DNA of 64,000 nucleotides from Bacillota bacterium (GTDB taxonomy: Bacteria; Bacillota; Clostridia; Oscillospirales; Oscillospiraceae): NCBI GenBank assembly GCA_021770445.1, contig JAETQY010000004.1:1-64000 (forward strand), given 5' to 3'. This document shows positions 24,452-32,084 of the stretch, piece by piece. The first letter of the stretch is position 1. Each line of letters opens with the position of its first letter. The position numbers were made by a program, and so were the translations under genes. The notes beneath the pieces were generated by a model that saw nothing but the letters and a program-made list of their open reading frames with translations, did no database searches and was not told the DNA's origin.

Positions 24452-25578
24452 CCGCCCTGGAAGAGAACCGGGCCCAGTTGGACAGGCTTCAGGCCCGGAT
24501 GAAAGAGTACCAGGAGCAGCTGAAGGCGGAGACAGACCCTCAGAAACGGGGGACGCTGAAAGCGAAGATATCCTCCTACCGGGCGGCTATCCGGGATGTG
24601 CAGGTGCAGATCGATCACCTGGACCCGCCGGCGATCCGCAAGGCCAGGAAGGCACAGCGGAAGCGGCTGGATATCGGGGCGTTGAGCTTCGACTTTTTCG
24701 AGCGGTCCGGCGCTTGCTGGAGCGACATCGAGGGCCACAGCTGGCAGCAGGTGGAGGCCGGAGACTTTGTGGAGCTGGGTACCGGCATAGACCAGCTGCA
24801 AAACTGGTTAGCCGAGGGGGCCCAAAGGCTAACCGACCGCCAGAGGCTCTACATAGACGCCTACTACAACCAAGGGCTTTCGTTGGAACGTATCGCCCGG
24901 GAACAGGGAGCGGACAAATCCACTGTGTCCCGGGTGATTCGGAACGGTATGGCCAGGATGCAGGAGTGGGTGGAGGCCAAGAAGCTGATCGCCTCCTGCG
25001 CAGACGGCAAGGGCGGCTTTGACTGGGCCCGGTATCTGGCCCAGGTGCCTGTTCTTACCGACCGGCAGCGGCAACTCATGCTGCTGGTGCTCTCCCGGCT
25101 CCCCAAAACCCAGGAGGAGCTGGCCAACAAGCTGGAGCTGGAGCAAAGCACTGTCAGCCGGACGCTGGCTAAGGCGGGGCGCACCATTCGGCGGCTGGAT
25201 GTCCAGGGCGGCCCACCCCTCTCTCGACCGGAGATTCGGGGCTGGGACCAGGCGGACAAGTTCTCCCTGGCGCTTCAGACCGGAATGCCTCTGTATTTCT
25301 ACTACCGCTTCTGCTTCCGGGGCCAGTCGGTGGGCGGCGTTACCAGGTACAGCTACGAGCTGTCCCGCCGCCGGGAGGCCGGTATCGCTCCGGAGGAGAC
25401 GGCCCGGGAGCTGGGGCTGAAGCCCAAAACGGTACGCTCGGCCTACGGCCGGCTCAAACGGCAATGTGTCCAAGTTGGGCACATCCCGGCCCCCAAGGAC
25501 GGCAGCATCGGCGCCCGGCTGGACCCGGAGACCTACGTGAAGCTGCAAAGGCTGGTGACGGGCTGTGCTGGTGCATAA
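24448..25578 (+). CDS. Sigma-like multi-HTH protein in tail-fibre/lysis region (376 aa)
   Basis: The product has an N-terminal coiled coil (about 1-60) and then three sigma-region-4-like helix-turn-helix segments. These are LTDRQRLYIDAYYNQGLSLE...KSTVSRVIRNG (about 130-172), LTDRQRQLMLLVLSRLPKTQ...QSTVSRTLAKAG (about 203-247) and EETARELGLKPKTVRSAYGR (about 313-340). A palindrome copy at 25465-25483 lies next to the last HTH. DNA or RNA polymerase contact is probable from family knowledge; a regulator in this position is unusual. It overlaps the fibre gene by four bases. Confidence 0.65.
   Translation: MTALEENRAQLDRLQARMKEYQEQLKAETDPQKRGTLKAKISSYRAAIRDVQVQIDHLDPPAIRKARKAQRKRLDIGALSFDFFERSGACWSDIEGHSWQQVEAGDFVELGTGIDQLQNWLAEGAQRLTDRQRLYIDAYYNQGLSLERIAREQGADKSTVSRVIRNGMARMQEWVEAKKLIASCADGKGGFDWARYLAQVPVLTDRQRQLMLLVLSRLPKTQEELANKLELEQSTVSRTLAKAGRTIRRLDVQGGPPLSRPEIRGWDQADKFSLALQTGMPLYFYYRFCFRGQSVGGVTRYSYELSRRREAGIAPEETARELGLKPKTVRSAYGRLKRQCVQVGHIPAPKDGSIGARLDPETYVKLQRLVTGCAGA
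25465..25483. repeat. Copy of the prophage 19-bp palindrome inside sigma-like gene
   Basis: TGTGTCCAAGTTGGGCACA has one mismatch from the perfect palindrome. It encodes CVQVGHI between the last HTH and the C-terminal tail of the sigma-like protein. Confidence 0.65.
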
Positions 25579-25981
25579 AGCCACCATGGGCATCCTGGAC
25601 CGTATCTGGACTGGTCAGCATACCCGGGGCCCGGATGGTATCCTGAACCCCGTGGAGCGCCCGGCGGTCCCCTCTGACGTAGATAACCCGGAGGACTGGT
25701 GGGAAATCCCCTCCCGGAGCTCGCTGGCCCGGCGAATACGTCTCTATTACCCGTTTCTGCGCCCTGTGGTGGACGAGGAGGGCAACCTGGTGGATGTGGT
25801 CCTCCTGTGCCCCGAGGAGCGCCAAGAAGCCTCAGAGCGGGCCAGAGAGACGAAAGCGGCCAGAACACAGGAGGCCGCCCGCCGGGGCTACCGAAAAGCT
25901 GGCAAGGTGCGACCCCTGGGGCTGATGCCGTTTCTTAGTTGTACGCCCTCATGCAACAAACCGGGGGCTACAAAGGAATAA
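25565..25981 (+). CDS. Phage hypothetical protein (138 aa)
   Basis: A GTG at 25565 opens 14 bases inside the previous gene; no strong RBS is visible and ATG 25586 is another option. The sequence is Arg/Glu-rich with a charged helical segment (EERQEASERARETKAARTQE). No family recognised. The start and even the expression are uncertain. Confidence 0.45.
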   Translation: MLVHKATMGILDRIWTGQHTRGPDGILNPVERPAVPSDVDNPEDWWEIPSRSSLARRIRLYYPFLRPVVDEEGNLVDVVLLCPEERQEASERARETKAARTQEAARRGYRKAGKVRPLGLMPFLSCTPSCNKPGATKE

Positions 25982-26021
25982 AGAAAGGGCCATCCGGCCC
26001 GGAAAGAGAGGAGCAATTATT

Positions 26022-26486
26022 ATGAGTTTGTACGGAATTGAGGCCCATATCTGCGGGGTGCCCTGCGCCATGGTGATGCGGGGGTCCGCCAACGGGCGCT
26101 ACCAGGCAGTGTTCGAGCGGGAACGGGCCAGCCTAGAGGAGATCGAGGCCATAAACTGGGCCCAGCCTATCATCAATGGAGACACCCTTCTGCCCGTTGG
26201 CTACGGCTTCACGGTGGAGGACATCTCCTACAGCTCCAACACCCGGAGCTACACTGTCTCGCTGAAGGTGGCGGAACAGTTCCTGGGGGATGTGGCCGGC
26301 TTCCAGGCCCAGGTGGATGAGCTGACTGCGGATGTGGCCAGTCAGGTCGCCACGATCCAGGAGCAGGAACAGACCATTCAGGCCCAAGCTGAGGCCATCC
26401 AGGCGCTGGAGGCGGCCGGCACCGCCGCCCAGGTGGAGGAGAAGCTGGAGGCCGCCTATCAGGAAGGAGTGGAGAGCAATGGCTGA
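26022..26486 (+). CDS. Phage accessory protein with C-terminal coiled coil (154 aa)
   Basis: RBS gaggag precedes ATG 26022. The N-terminal half is a mixed beta fold (YGIEAHICGVPCAMVMRG). From about residue 90 onward, Gln/Glu/Ala heptads (QEQEQTIQAQAEAIQALEAA) predict a coiled coil. Its place between fibre and lysis genes suggests a virion accessory or fibre-associated protein. Confidence 0.55.
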   Translation: MSLYGIEAHICGVPCAMVMRGSANGRYQAVFERERASLEEIEAINWAQPIINGDTLLPVGYGFTVEDISYSSNTRSYTVSLKVAEQFLGDVAGFQAQVDELTADVASQVATIQEQEQTIQAQAEAIQALEAAGTAAQVEEKLEAAYQEGVESNG

Positions 26487-26955
26487 GATCATCACCCTGG
26501 CCCAGGAGGCCATGTGGAGCAAAGGGGCCCAGGACGCCCGGACACTGGCGGCTCAGGCCGTGGCAGGGGAGGCCGACGGTACCGCACTGATCGAGCAGGA
26601 GGAGAAGGTCCCCACCTGGCGGCAGCGGGACTTTTCCGACGTGCCTGTGGGCACCCCCTACAAATGGCAGGGACAGGTCTACAAGCTGTGGCAGCAGCAC
26701 GACGCCACGGCACAGCCGGACTGGAGCCCGGACAAGGCGGTTTCCCTCTGGGACATCTGCCACACCACTGACCCGGCCAGGGCCAAGCCCTATGTCGCAC
26801 CCCAGGGAAGCCGGGGGCTGTACCAGACTGGTGAGTGCTGTGTCTGGGAGGGGCAGGTCTTACGCTCCAAGGTAGATAACAACGCCTACTCCCCCGTCGA
26901 CTACCCCGCCAACTGGGAGGCGGTACCCAACTTGGACACCGGAGAGGAGGACTGA
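26479..26955 (+). CDS. Carbohydrate-binding-like phage protein (158 aa)
   Basis: The start at ATG 26479 lies inside the previous gene (eight-base overlap, ggag upstream). Two Trp-rich units, YKWQGQVYKLWQQHDATAQP and CCVWEGQVLRSKVDNNAYSP followed by NWEAV, resemble chitin-binding-type (CBM5/12-like) repeats. It may bind cell-wall sugars as part of the virion. A degenerate form of the prophage palindrome (26922-26940, 15 of 19 matching) lies at its 3' end. Confidence 0.6.
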   Translation: MAEIITLAQEAMWSKGAQDARTLAAQAVAGEADGTALIEQEEKVPTWRQRDFSDVPVGTPYKWQGQVYKLWQQHDATAQPDWSPDKAVSLWDICHTTDPARAKPYVAPQGSRGLYQTGECCVWEGQVLRSKVDNNAYSPVDYPANWEAVPNLDTGEED

Positions 26956-26956
26956 C

Positions 26957-27205
26957 ATGAGCGAGGCTGTCATGGTGGCGCTGATCGGGCTGGCCGGGTC
27001 TGGTGCCGGGGCCTTTGGGGGCATCCTGGTCTCCTCCAAGCTGACCCAATACCGCCTGGAGCAGTTGGAGCGGAAGGTGGAGGTACATAACGGGGTGATC
27101 GACCGGGTGTACAAGCTGGAGGAACGCACAGAGCTTCAGGAGGAGAAAATCAAGGTGGCCAACCACCGGATTGACGATTTAGAGAGTTTCCATAAGGGAG
27201 GCTGA
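26957..27205 (+). CDS. XhlA-like membrane-anchored coiled-coil protein (82 aa)
   Basis: Residues 6-26 form a hydrophobic Gly/Ala-rich membrane segment and the rest a charged coiled coil (KLTQYRLEQLERKVEVHNGV). This resembles XhlA-type haemolysin/holin-associated phage proteins, although those usually carry the membrane segment at the C-terminus. It begins the lysis gene set. Confidence 0.5.
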   Translation: MSEAVMVALIGLAGSGAGAFGGILVSSKLTQYRLEQLERKVEVHNGVIDRVYKLEERTELQEEKIKVANHRIDDLESFHKGG

Positions 27206-27209
27206 CGCC

Positions 27210-27629
27210 ATGACGACCATCTTGATTGCCGTCGGGTCGCTGGTGGCGGGCGTCGTTCTGGGTATCACATACAGTACGGTGACGATACGGCGCCTGCGCC
27301 GCCGGGTGAAGGAGCTGCGAACCGCCGGCGGGAAGAATCCGAAAAACCTGCTCCGGTCGATTACAAGGTTCCTGTTCGTCACCGCACAGGTATTCGCAAT
27401 CGTGTGGGTTACATGGTCGTATATAATTGCCACCTACTCGACCGTTGTGCTGATGCAGCCGTTTCCCGCTGAGGAGTTATCCAGCGAGGCTGTCAGGACC
27501 ATTCTTGGCGTCGGCGTCTTGAAAGTGGTGGAGAACATTTTCGAGCACAACGAGGGTATTGTGTTTGGCCAGAGCAAAACAGAAGATGATCCGGCCGATG
27601 AGGGTGGGGATGAAGGAGGAGTCGGATAG
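27210..27629 (+). CDS. Two-TM membrane protein, possible holin accessory (139 aa)
   Basis: Two hydrophobic segments are visible, at about 3-22 (ILIAVGSLVAGVVLGITYST) and 54-83, separated by a basic loop with many Arg/Lys. The C-terminus is acidic (SKTEDDPADEGGDEGG). Small membrane proteins next to endolysin genes are often holins or antiholins; the family was not recognised. Its stop overlaps the endolysin start. Confidence 0.5.
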   Translation: MTTILIAVGSLVAGVVLGITYSTVTIRRLRRRVKELRTAGGKNPKNLLRSITRFLFVTAQVFAIVWVTWSYIIATYSTVVLMQPFPAEELSSEAVRTILGVGVLKVVENIFEHNEGIVFGQSKTEDDPADEGGDEGGVG

Positions 27630-28963
27630 TGAACACAGAAGAAAAAATCTGGAGTTTTCTGAAGGTCCAAGGCCTCACCGATGCCGGCGCGGCGGGGCTG
27701 ATGGGCAATCTCTACACAGAAAGCGGGCTTCGGCCCAACAATCTCCAGAACAGCTGCGAAAAGAAGCTGGGGTATACAGACGCCGCCTACACGGCGGCAG
27801 TGGACAACGGGAAATATAAGAACTTCGATACAGACCGGGCTGGATACGGGCTATGTCAGTGGACGCACCCGGCCCGGAAGAAGAACCTGCGTTTTTTTGC
27901 AAAAAGTGCAGGTAAGTCCATCGGCGACTTGAATATCCAGCTTGAGTTTCTGATGAAAGAGTTGGCCGAAAGCTTCTCTGCAGTGCTGGCTGTACTGAAA
28001 AAGACCGATTCTGTGCAGGCGGCATCCGACATGGTACTGCTCCAGTTTGAGCGCCCCGCCGATCAGAGTGAGGCGGCGAAGGCTCGGAGGGCCAGTTTCG
28101 GCCAGAAGTATTTCGACAAGTATGCGAAGAAAGGAAGTGGTAGCAGCATGGGATTTTCCAACAGCCCGCTGGCTGCGGTGACACTGATCTCCCCCAACAG
28201 GACCGTAAACCGGAACCACGTCATTGATACCATCACTATCCACTGCTATGTCGGCCAGGTGACCGCCGAACGGGGTCTAAGTGGCTTCGCTAAAAAGGAG
28301 CGGCAGGCGTCCTGTAACTACGTCGTGGGCTACGATGGTAAAATCGGCCTGTGTGTGGAGGAGAAGGACCGATCCTGGTGCTCCGGGGGGTATGACAAAC
28401 AGGGTAACCCGATCCGGGTGAACGGCATATCAGGCAAGTCCAACGACTACCAGGCTGTCACCATCGAGGTGGCCAGCGACAACAAGCACCCCTACGCCAT
28501 CACGGACAAGGCTATGACCGCACTAATTGAGCTGTGCGCCGACATCTGCAAGCGGAACGGGATCAAGCGGCTTCTCTGGAAAGGCGACAAAACACTGGTG
28601 GGCAAGGTGGATCAGCAAAATCTGACTGTCCATCGCTGGTTCGCAAACAAAGCCTGTCCTGGGGATTACATCTACCAGCGGCTCGGCGACATCGCCGCCA
28701 AGGTGAACGCCAAGCTGGGGGTCTCTGGTACGTCCCCGGCACCTGATGCCCCGGTGAGCAAGGTCCCGTACAAGGTCCGTATCGCCGCCACCGACCTGCA
28801 CATCCGCCAGAGCCCCAGCACCGACGCCGCCATCGTCCAGAAGGCCATCGCCCCCGGAGTCTACACCATCGTCAGTGAGGCCACAGGCAAGGGCGCCACC
28901 CTCTGGGGCAAGCTGAAATCCGGCCTCGGCTGGGTGTCTCTGGATTTCTGCAAAAAAATTTAG
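27629..28963 (+). CDS. Endolysin: phage lysozyme plus amidase plus SH3-like domain
   Basis: Residues 1-170 match the phage tail-lysozyme fold (MGNLYTESGLRPNNLQNSCE and YGLCQWTHPARKKNL). About 190-350 is an N-acetylmuramoyl-L-alanine amidase type 2 (DTITIHCYVGQVTAERGL, later VHRWFANKACPGD). About 380-444 is an SH3b cell-wall domain (LHIRQSPSTDAAIVQKA). GTG 27629 is the start. Two catalytic activities in one lysin suit a host with amidated or O-modified peptidoglycan. There is no signal peptide, so export depends on a holin. Confidence 0.88.
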   Translation: MNTEEKIWSFLKVQGLTDAGAAGLMGNLYTESGLRPNNLQNSCEKKLGYTDAAYTAAVDNGKYKNFDTDRAGYGLCQWTHPARKKNLRFFAKSAGKSIGDLNIQLEFLMKELAESFSAVLAVLKKTDSVQAASDMVLLQFERPADQSEAAKARRASFGQKYFDKYAKKGSGSSMGFSNSPLAAVTLISPNRTVNRNHVIDTITIHCYVGQVTAERGLSGFAKKERQASCNYVVGYDGKIGLCVEEKDRSWCSGGYDKQGNPIRVNGISGKSNDYQAVTIEVASDNKHPYAITDKAMTALIELCADICKRNGIKRLLWKGDKTLVGKVDQQNLTVHRWFANKACPGDYIYQRLGDIAAKVNAKLGVSGTSPAPDAPVSKVPYKVRIAATDLHIRQSPSTDAAIVQKAIAPGVYTIVSEATGKGATLWGKLKSGLGWVSLDFCKKI

Positions 28964-28975
28964 GAGGAAACATCT

Positions 28976-29308
28976 ATGGAAAATCTGATTCAAAACATCC
29001 CTATGGCGGCGGCGCTGGTGCTGCCGGTGGTGCTGGCCTTGATGGTGGTAACTAACATCATCGTGGAGGTGCTGAAAAAGCTGACCTGGGGCAAGCTGCC
29101 CACAAACATCCTGGCCTTTGCCGTGGCTATGGTGGTGACGCTGCTGGCGTTCTTTGCTGCCTGCCAAATCATGGGCGTGGCTGTGACGTGGTATATGGTA
29201 GTGGCCGCTATTATCCTGGGCGTGTTCGTGGCCTATGCCGCTATGTTTGGTTTTGATAAACTGAAGCAGACCCTGGAGCAGATCAACAGCATTAAGCAGA
29301 ATAAATGA
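28976..29308 (+). CDS. Holin-like three-TM protein (110 aa)
   Basis: Three hydrophobic stretches, about 10-32, 45-68 and 72-95, with short loops and a charged C-terminus (DKLKQTLEQINSIKQNK), give a class-I holin topology. RBS aggagg precedes ATG 28976. It directly follows the endolysin gene and is the last prophage gene before the tRNA. Confidence 0.7.
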   Translation: MENLIQNIPMAAALVLPVVLALMVVTNIIVEVLKKLTWGKLPTNILAFAVAMVVTLLAFFAACQIMGVAVTWYMVVAAIILGVFVAYAAMFGFDKLKQTLEQINSIKQNK

Positions 29309-29432
29309 CGGGTCGCGCTCCTCGCAGAGATTGGTACGCCCGTTTAGCTCAGATCAGTCCCAGCAGCAGTACCAGCACCCAAGCGCCCAAAAGCGCCTAT
29401 TTTTACCCTGTTGCTCTTAAACCAAGCACAAC

Positions 29433-29480
29433 AAAAACCCGCCGAAAGTCCTTGATTTTCAAGGTTTTCGGCGGGTTTTT
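29433..29480. terminator. Strong bidirectional terminator between prophage and tRNA-Gly
   Basis: AAAAACCCGCCGAAA (29433-29447) pairs perfectly with 29466-29480, with an inner CCTTGA/TCAAGG stem. T runs flank both sides, so it can end both the phage late operon and the tRNA transcript. Confidence 0.85.
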
Positions 29481-29483
29481 GCT

Positions 29484-29557
29484 TGGAGCAGGTGAAGGGA
29501 ATCGAACCCTCGTGTTCAGCTTGGGAAGCTGACATTCTGCCATTGAACTACACCTGC
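29484..29557 (-). tRNA. tRNA-Gly (CCC), 3' CCA encoded
   Basis: The minus strand folds into a 71-nt tRNA: acceptor GCAGGTG/CACCTGC, D-arm with AGTTCAATGGC, anticodon stem TCAGC/GCTGA with loop TTCCCAA (anticodon CCC), T-arm GAGGGTTCGATTCCC, discriminator T and encoded CCA (plus 29484-29486). Its 3' end faces the prophage, the usual arrangement for tRNA-targeted integration. Confidence 0.95.
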
Positions 29558-29602
29558 GGTTTTCAGCGCCTCTATACTATACCACACCCCGCGCCCATTT
29601 GC

Positions 29603-29643
29603 AAGGAAAAATTTTGACGGAGCGGAAGGTTTTCCGCCCCGTC
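29603..29643 (-). terminator. Terminator of the tatD/radical SAM operon
   Basis: On the minus strand GACGGGGCGGAA pairs with TTCCGCTCCGTC (plus 29616-29643), followed by an A/T tract ending in five T. It lies six bases after the radical SAM stop codon. Confidence 0.7.
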
Positions 29644-29649
29644 TCTCTT

Positions 29650-30270
29650 TCAGGAGTCGATAAAGCTCCGGATGCGCAGCCGCACCCCCAGCTCCGCCGC
29701 AATTTTCTTGCAGTTTTCGATCTCCTCCGGGCTCTTGTCCTTGTCCACAATGGTCATCACCACATCGGGCACATAGGCGGCCGCCTTCTTGGCAAAGTCC
29801 AGCATGGCCTGATAGGCCGCCTCCCCCTGGACCGGGTGACACAGGGCCACATAGTCGGCGGCGTTGTCGCTGTTCAGCGAGATGGACAGGGTGTGGATGC
29901 GGCCCTCCAGCTCAGGGCACACGTCCCGGCCGTTGATAAGGCTGGCGTGGCCGTTGGTGTTGATGCGCACGGGGGGCAGCTTGTCGCCGAACTTCTCCTT
30001 CAGCCGATCCACCAGCCACAGCAGGTCGTCCAGCCGGTAGGTGGGCTCACCGTAGCCGCAGAAGACAATCTCCCGGTAGGAGCACACGTCCCGGGCCAGG
30101 AAGCTGTCCAGAGCCTCCTGGCGGGTGGGCTCCCGCTCCAGCCACAGGGAGTCCTCTGTGTAGATGGACCCCTGGGCCTTGCCCTGGCGCAGACAGAACG
30201 CACAGGCGCAGTTGCACTTGTTGGTCAGGTTGACGTACAGGGCGCCCTCGTATTCATAGGTGATGGTCAT
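29650..30270 (-). CDS. TatD-associated radical SAM protein
   Basis: The 206-aa product carries Cys19, Cys23 and Cys26 in NKCNCACAFC, the CxxxCxxC [4Fe-4S]/SAM motif. FCGYGEPTYR (a GGEP-like motif) and INTNGHA follow. Its small size and overlap with tatD (ATGA) match the known TatD-linked radical SAM family. The substrate is unknown; coupling suggests a shared pathway, possibly nucleic-acid or protein repair, but that is inference. Confidence 0.85.
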   Translation of the reverse strand: MTITYEYEGALYVNLTNKCNCACAFCLRQGKAQGSIYTEDSLWLEREPTRQEALDSFLARDVCSYREIVFCGYGEPTYRLDDLLWLVDRLKEKFGDKLPPVRINTNGHASLINGRDVCPELEGRIHTLSISLNSDNAADYVALCHPVQGEAAYQAMLDFAKKAAAYVPDVVMTIVDKDKSPEEIENCKKIAAELGVRLRIRSFIDS

Positions 30271-31046
30271 AGCATTTCCTCCTCAATTCTAAAAAACCGC
30301 TTCCCGTTCTCCAGGGTGACCTCCGCGACCTCCTCGGGGGTGATCCCCTTCACCCGGGCGATAGTCTCGGCCACCAGGTGGACATAGCCCGAGTCGTTCC
30401 GCTTCCCCCGGAAGGGCTCCGGGGTGAGGTAGGGGGAGTCGGTCTCAATCATAATTCTGTCCATGGGCAGCCAGTCGATGACCTCCAGGGACTTCCGGGC
30501 GTTCTTATAGGTAACTACCCCGGTGAAGGACAGCATCCAGCCCAGCTTCACCAGAATCTTGGCGTCCTCCAGGCTGCCGGAATAGCAGTGGTACACCCCG
30601 GTGACCTTGGGGTGGGCCTTTACCGCCTCCAGGCAGTCGCGGTGGGCCTCCCGGTCGTGGACAATCACGGGCAGGCCCAGCTCCTCCGCCAGCTCCAGCT
30701 GGGTGTGAAAGACTTTCTGCTGAAAGTCGTGGGCCGGGTTGTCCTTCCAGTAGTAGTCCAGGCCAATCTCCCCCACGGCCTTCACCTTGGGGTGGGCGGC
30801 CAGTGCCCGGAGGGCGTCCACGGTGTCCGGGGAAAAGCCCTCGCAGTCGGAGGGGTGGACCCCCACGGCGGCGTAGACGAAGGGAAACTTCTCCGCCAGC
30901 TCCACCGCCGTCCTGGAGCTTTCCAGGTCGCAGCCGGGGTTGAGAATCAGCTCCACCCCCCGCTCGGGCATGGAGGAGAGCACCTCCAGCCGGTCGGCGT
31001 TGAAGGCTCCGGAATCGTAATGGGCGTGGGTATCAAACAGGCGCAT
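30267..31046 (-). CDS. TatD family metal-dependent hydrolase
   Basis: The N-terminal FDTHAHYDSG carries the HxH metal motif, GEIGLDYYW the conserved Glu/Asp, VIVHDRE and YHCYSG the later His ligands, and ETDSPYLTPEPFRGKRN the C-terminal TatD signature. At 259 aa it is full length. TatD enzymes are 3'-5' exonuclease/deoxyribonuclease-type amidohydrolases. It is the first gene of the two-gene operon with the radical SAM protein. Confidence 0.93.
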   Translation of the reverse strand: MRLFDTHAHYDSGAFNADRLEVLSSMPERGVELILNPGCDLESSRTAVELAEKFPFVYAAVGVHPSDCEGFSPDTVDALRALAAHPKVKAVGEIGLDYYWKDNPAHDFQQKVFHTQLELAEELGLPVIVHDREAHRDCLEAVKAHPKVTGVYHCYSGSLEDAKILVKLGWMLSFTGVVTYKNARKSLEVIDWLPMDRIMIETDSPYLTPEPFRGKRNDSGYVHLVAETIARVKGITPEEVAEVTLENGKRFFRIEEEML

Positions 31047-31116
31047 GGCGGTCCCTCCCGCTGTTTTTTCCTATCATACCCCACCGAAGGAAAAAAATCA
31101 AGGGCGGCCCGGAGGG

Positions 31117-31146
31117 TTGACAGGGCCCGCCGCCGGGTGATAGACT
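31117..31146 (+). promoter_or_regulatory. Promoter of EFR1 gene
   Basis: TTGACA (31117-31122) and TAGACT (31141-31146) are 18 bp apart, about 70 bp upstream of the EFR1 start. The downstream gaggag RBS serves ATG 31215. Confidence 0.6.
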
Positions 31147-31214
31147 GTGTTTCATCGGAGGCTGTCCCCCAGCCGGGAGGCCTGACAAAATTGATGATGT
31201 GAGGAGTTTGTGTC

Positions 31215-32027
31215 ATGCGGCTAAAGAGAGTGTGCGTCCTTTATTTCAGCCCCACCGGGGGCACGGAAAAGATCGCCCGGGCGGTGGCTGGGGAGCTGGC
31301 GGACAAGCTGGGGCTGGACCAGGAATTTTTCGATTTCACTCGTCCGGCGGGCCGTGAGGCCGAATACCGCTTCGGCCCCGAGGACCTGCTGGTGATGGCC
31401 TCTCCGGTGTACGCCGGCCGCCTGCCCAACAAGCTGATGCCCGAGTACAAGGCCAGGATCTTCGGGGAGGGCACCCCTGCCGTGCCTCTGTGCGTCTTTG
31501 GCAACCGCAGCCCCGACGAGGCCCTGCGGGAGCTGGTCCTGCTGCTGGAGGGCAACGGCTTCCAAATCGCGGCGGCCGCCGCCTTTGCCGGGCGCCACGC
31601 CTTCTCCGACAAGGTGGGCGAGGGCCGACCCGACAGGGACGACCTGGAGGAGATCGCCGCCTTCGCCGCCAAGGCGGCGGACAAGCTGTCCGAGGACAGC
31701 CTGCCTCTGCTGGAGATGGACCGCAGCGAGATCGGCCCCTACTACACCCCCCTGAAGGAGGACGGAACTCCCGCCAAATTCCTGAAGGCCAAGCCCCTCA
31801 CCGACTGGAGCAAGTGCTCCCGCTGCGGGGCCTGCGCCCGGTTCTGCCCCATGGGCAGCATCGACCGGGAGACCATGGAGGCCGTAGGGGTGTGCATCAA
31901 GTGCCAGGCCTGCGTGCGCAAGTGCACCCGCCGCGCCAAATACTTCGAGGACCCGGATTTCCTCTCCCATGTGGCCATGCTGGAGCAGAACTACACCCGC
32001 CGGGCGGAAAACATTGTCCTGCTCTGA
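31215..32027 (+). CDS. EFR1 family flavodoxin-ferredoxin protein
   Basis: Residues 8-150 are flavodoxin-like (VLYFSPTGGTEKIARAV is the FMN-phosphate loop; ASPVYAGRLP follows). Residues about 198-240 hold two 4Fe-4S ferredoxin motifs (CSRCGACARFCP and CIKCQACVRKC). This is the EFR1 arrangement of anaerobes, likely an electron carrier between flavin and iron-sulfur partners; partner unknown. It is monocistronic, with its own promoter and terminator. Confidence 0.88.
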   Translation: MRLKRVCVLYFSPTGGTEKIARAVAGELADKLGLDQEFFDFTRPAGREAEYRFGPEDLLVMASPVYAGRLPNKLMPEYKARIFGEGTPAVPLCVFGNRSPDEALRELVLLLEGNGFQIAAAAAFAGRHAFSDKVGEGRPDRDDLEEIAAFAAKAADKLSEDSLPLLEMDRSEIGPYYTPLKEDGTPAKFLKAKPLTDWSKCSRCGACARFCPMGSIDRETMEAVGVCIKCQACVRKCTRRAKYFEDPDFLSHVAMLEQNYTRRAENIVLL

Positions 32028-32044
32028 ACCCCACTATAATATAT

Positions 32045-32079
32045 AAAACACGCCGCCGGAGTTTCCGGCGGCGTGTTTT
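32045..32079. terminator. Bidirectional terminator
   Basis: AAAACACGCCGCCGG pairs with 32065-32079 around a five-base loop, with A/T tracts both sides. It separates the convergent EFR1 and MerR-RDD genes. Confidence 0.85.
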
Positions 32080-32084
32080 ATATG

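Noticed and set aside
29338..29358. tRNA-like fragment GCCCGTTTAGCTCAGATCAGT after the holin gene
   Set aside because: It resembles a tRNA 5' half (TAGCTCAG box) but no acceptor, anticodon or T-arm follows; too short to call an attachment remnant.
29305..29532. 75-codon frame reading through the terminator and tRNA-Gly
   Set aside because: Its C-terminal GAGEGNRTLV string is a well-known translation artefact of antisense tRNA sequence.
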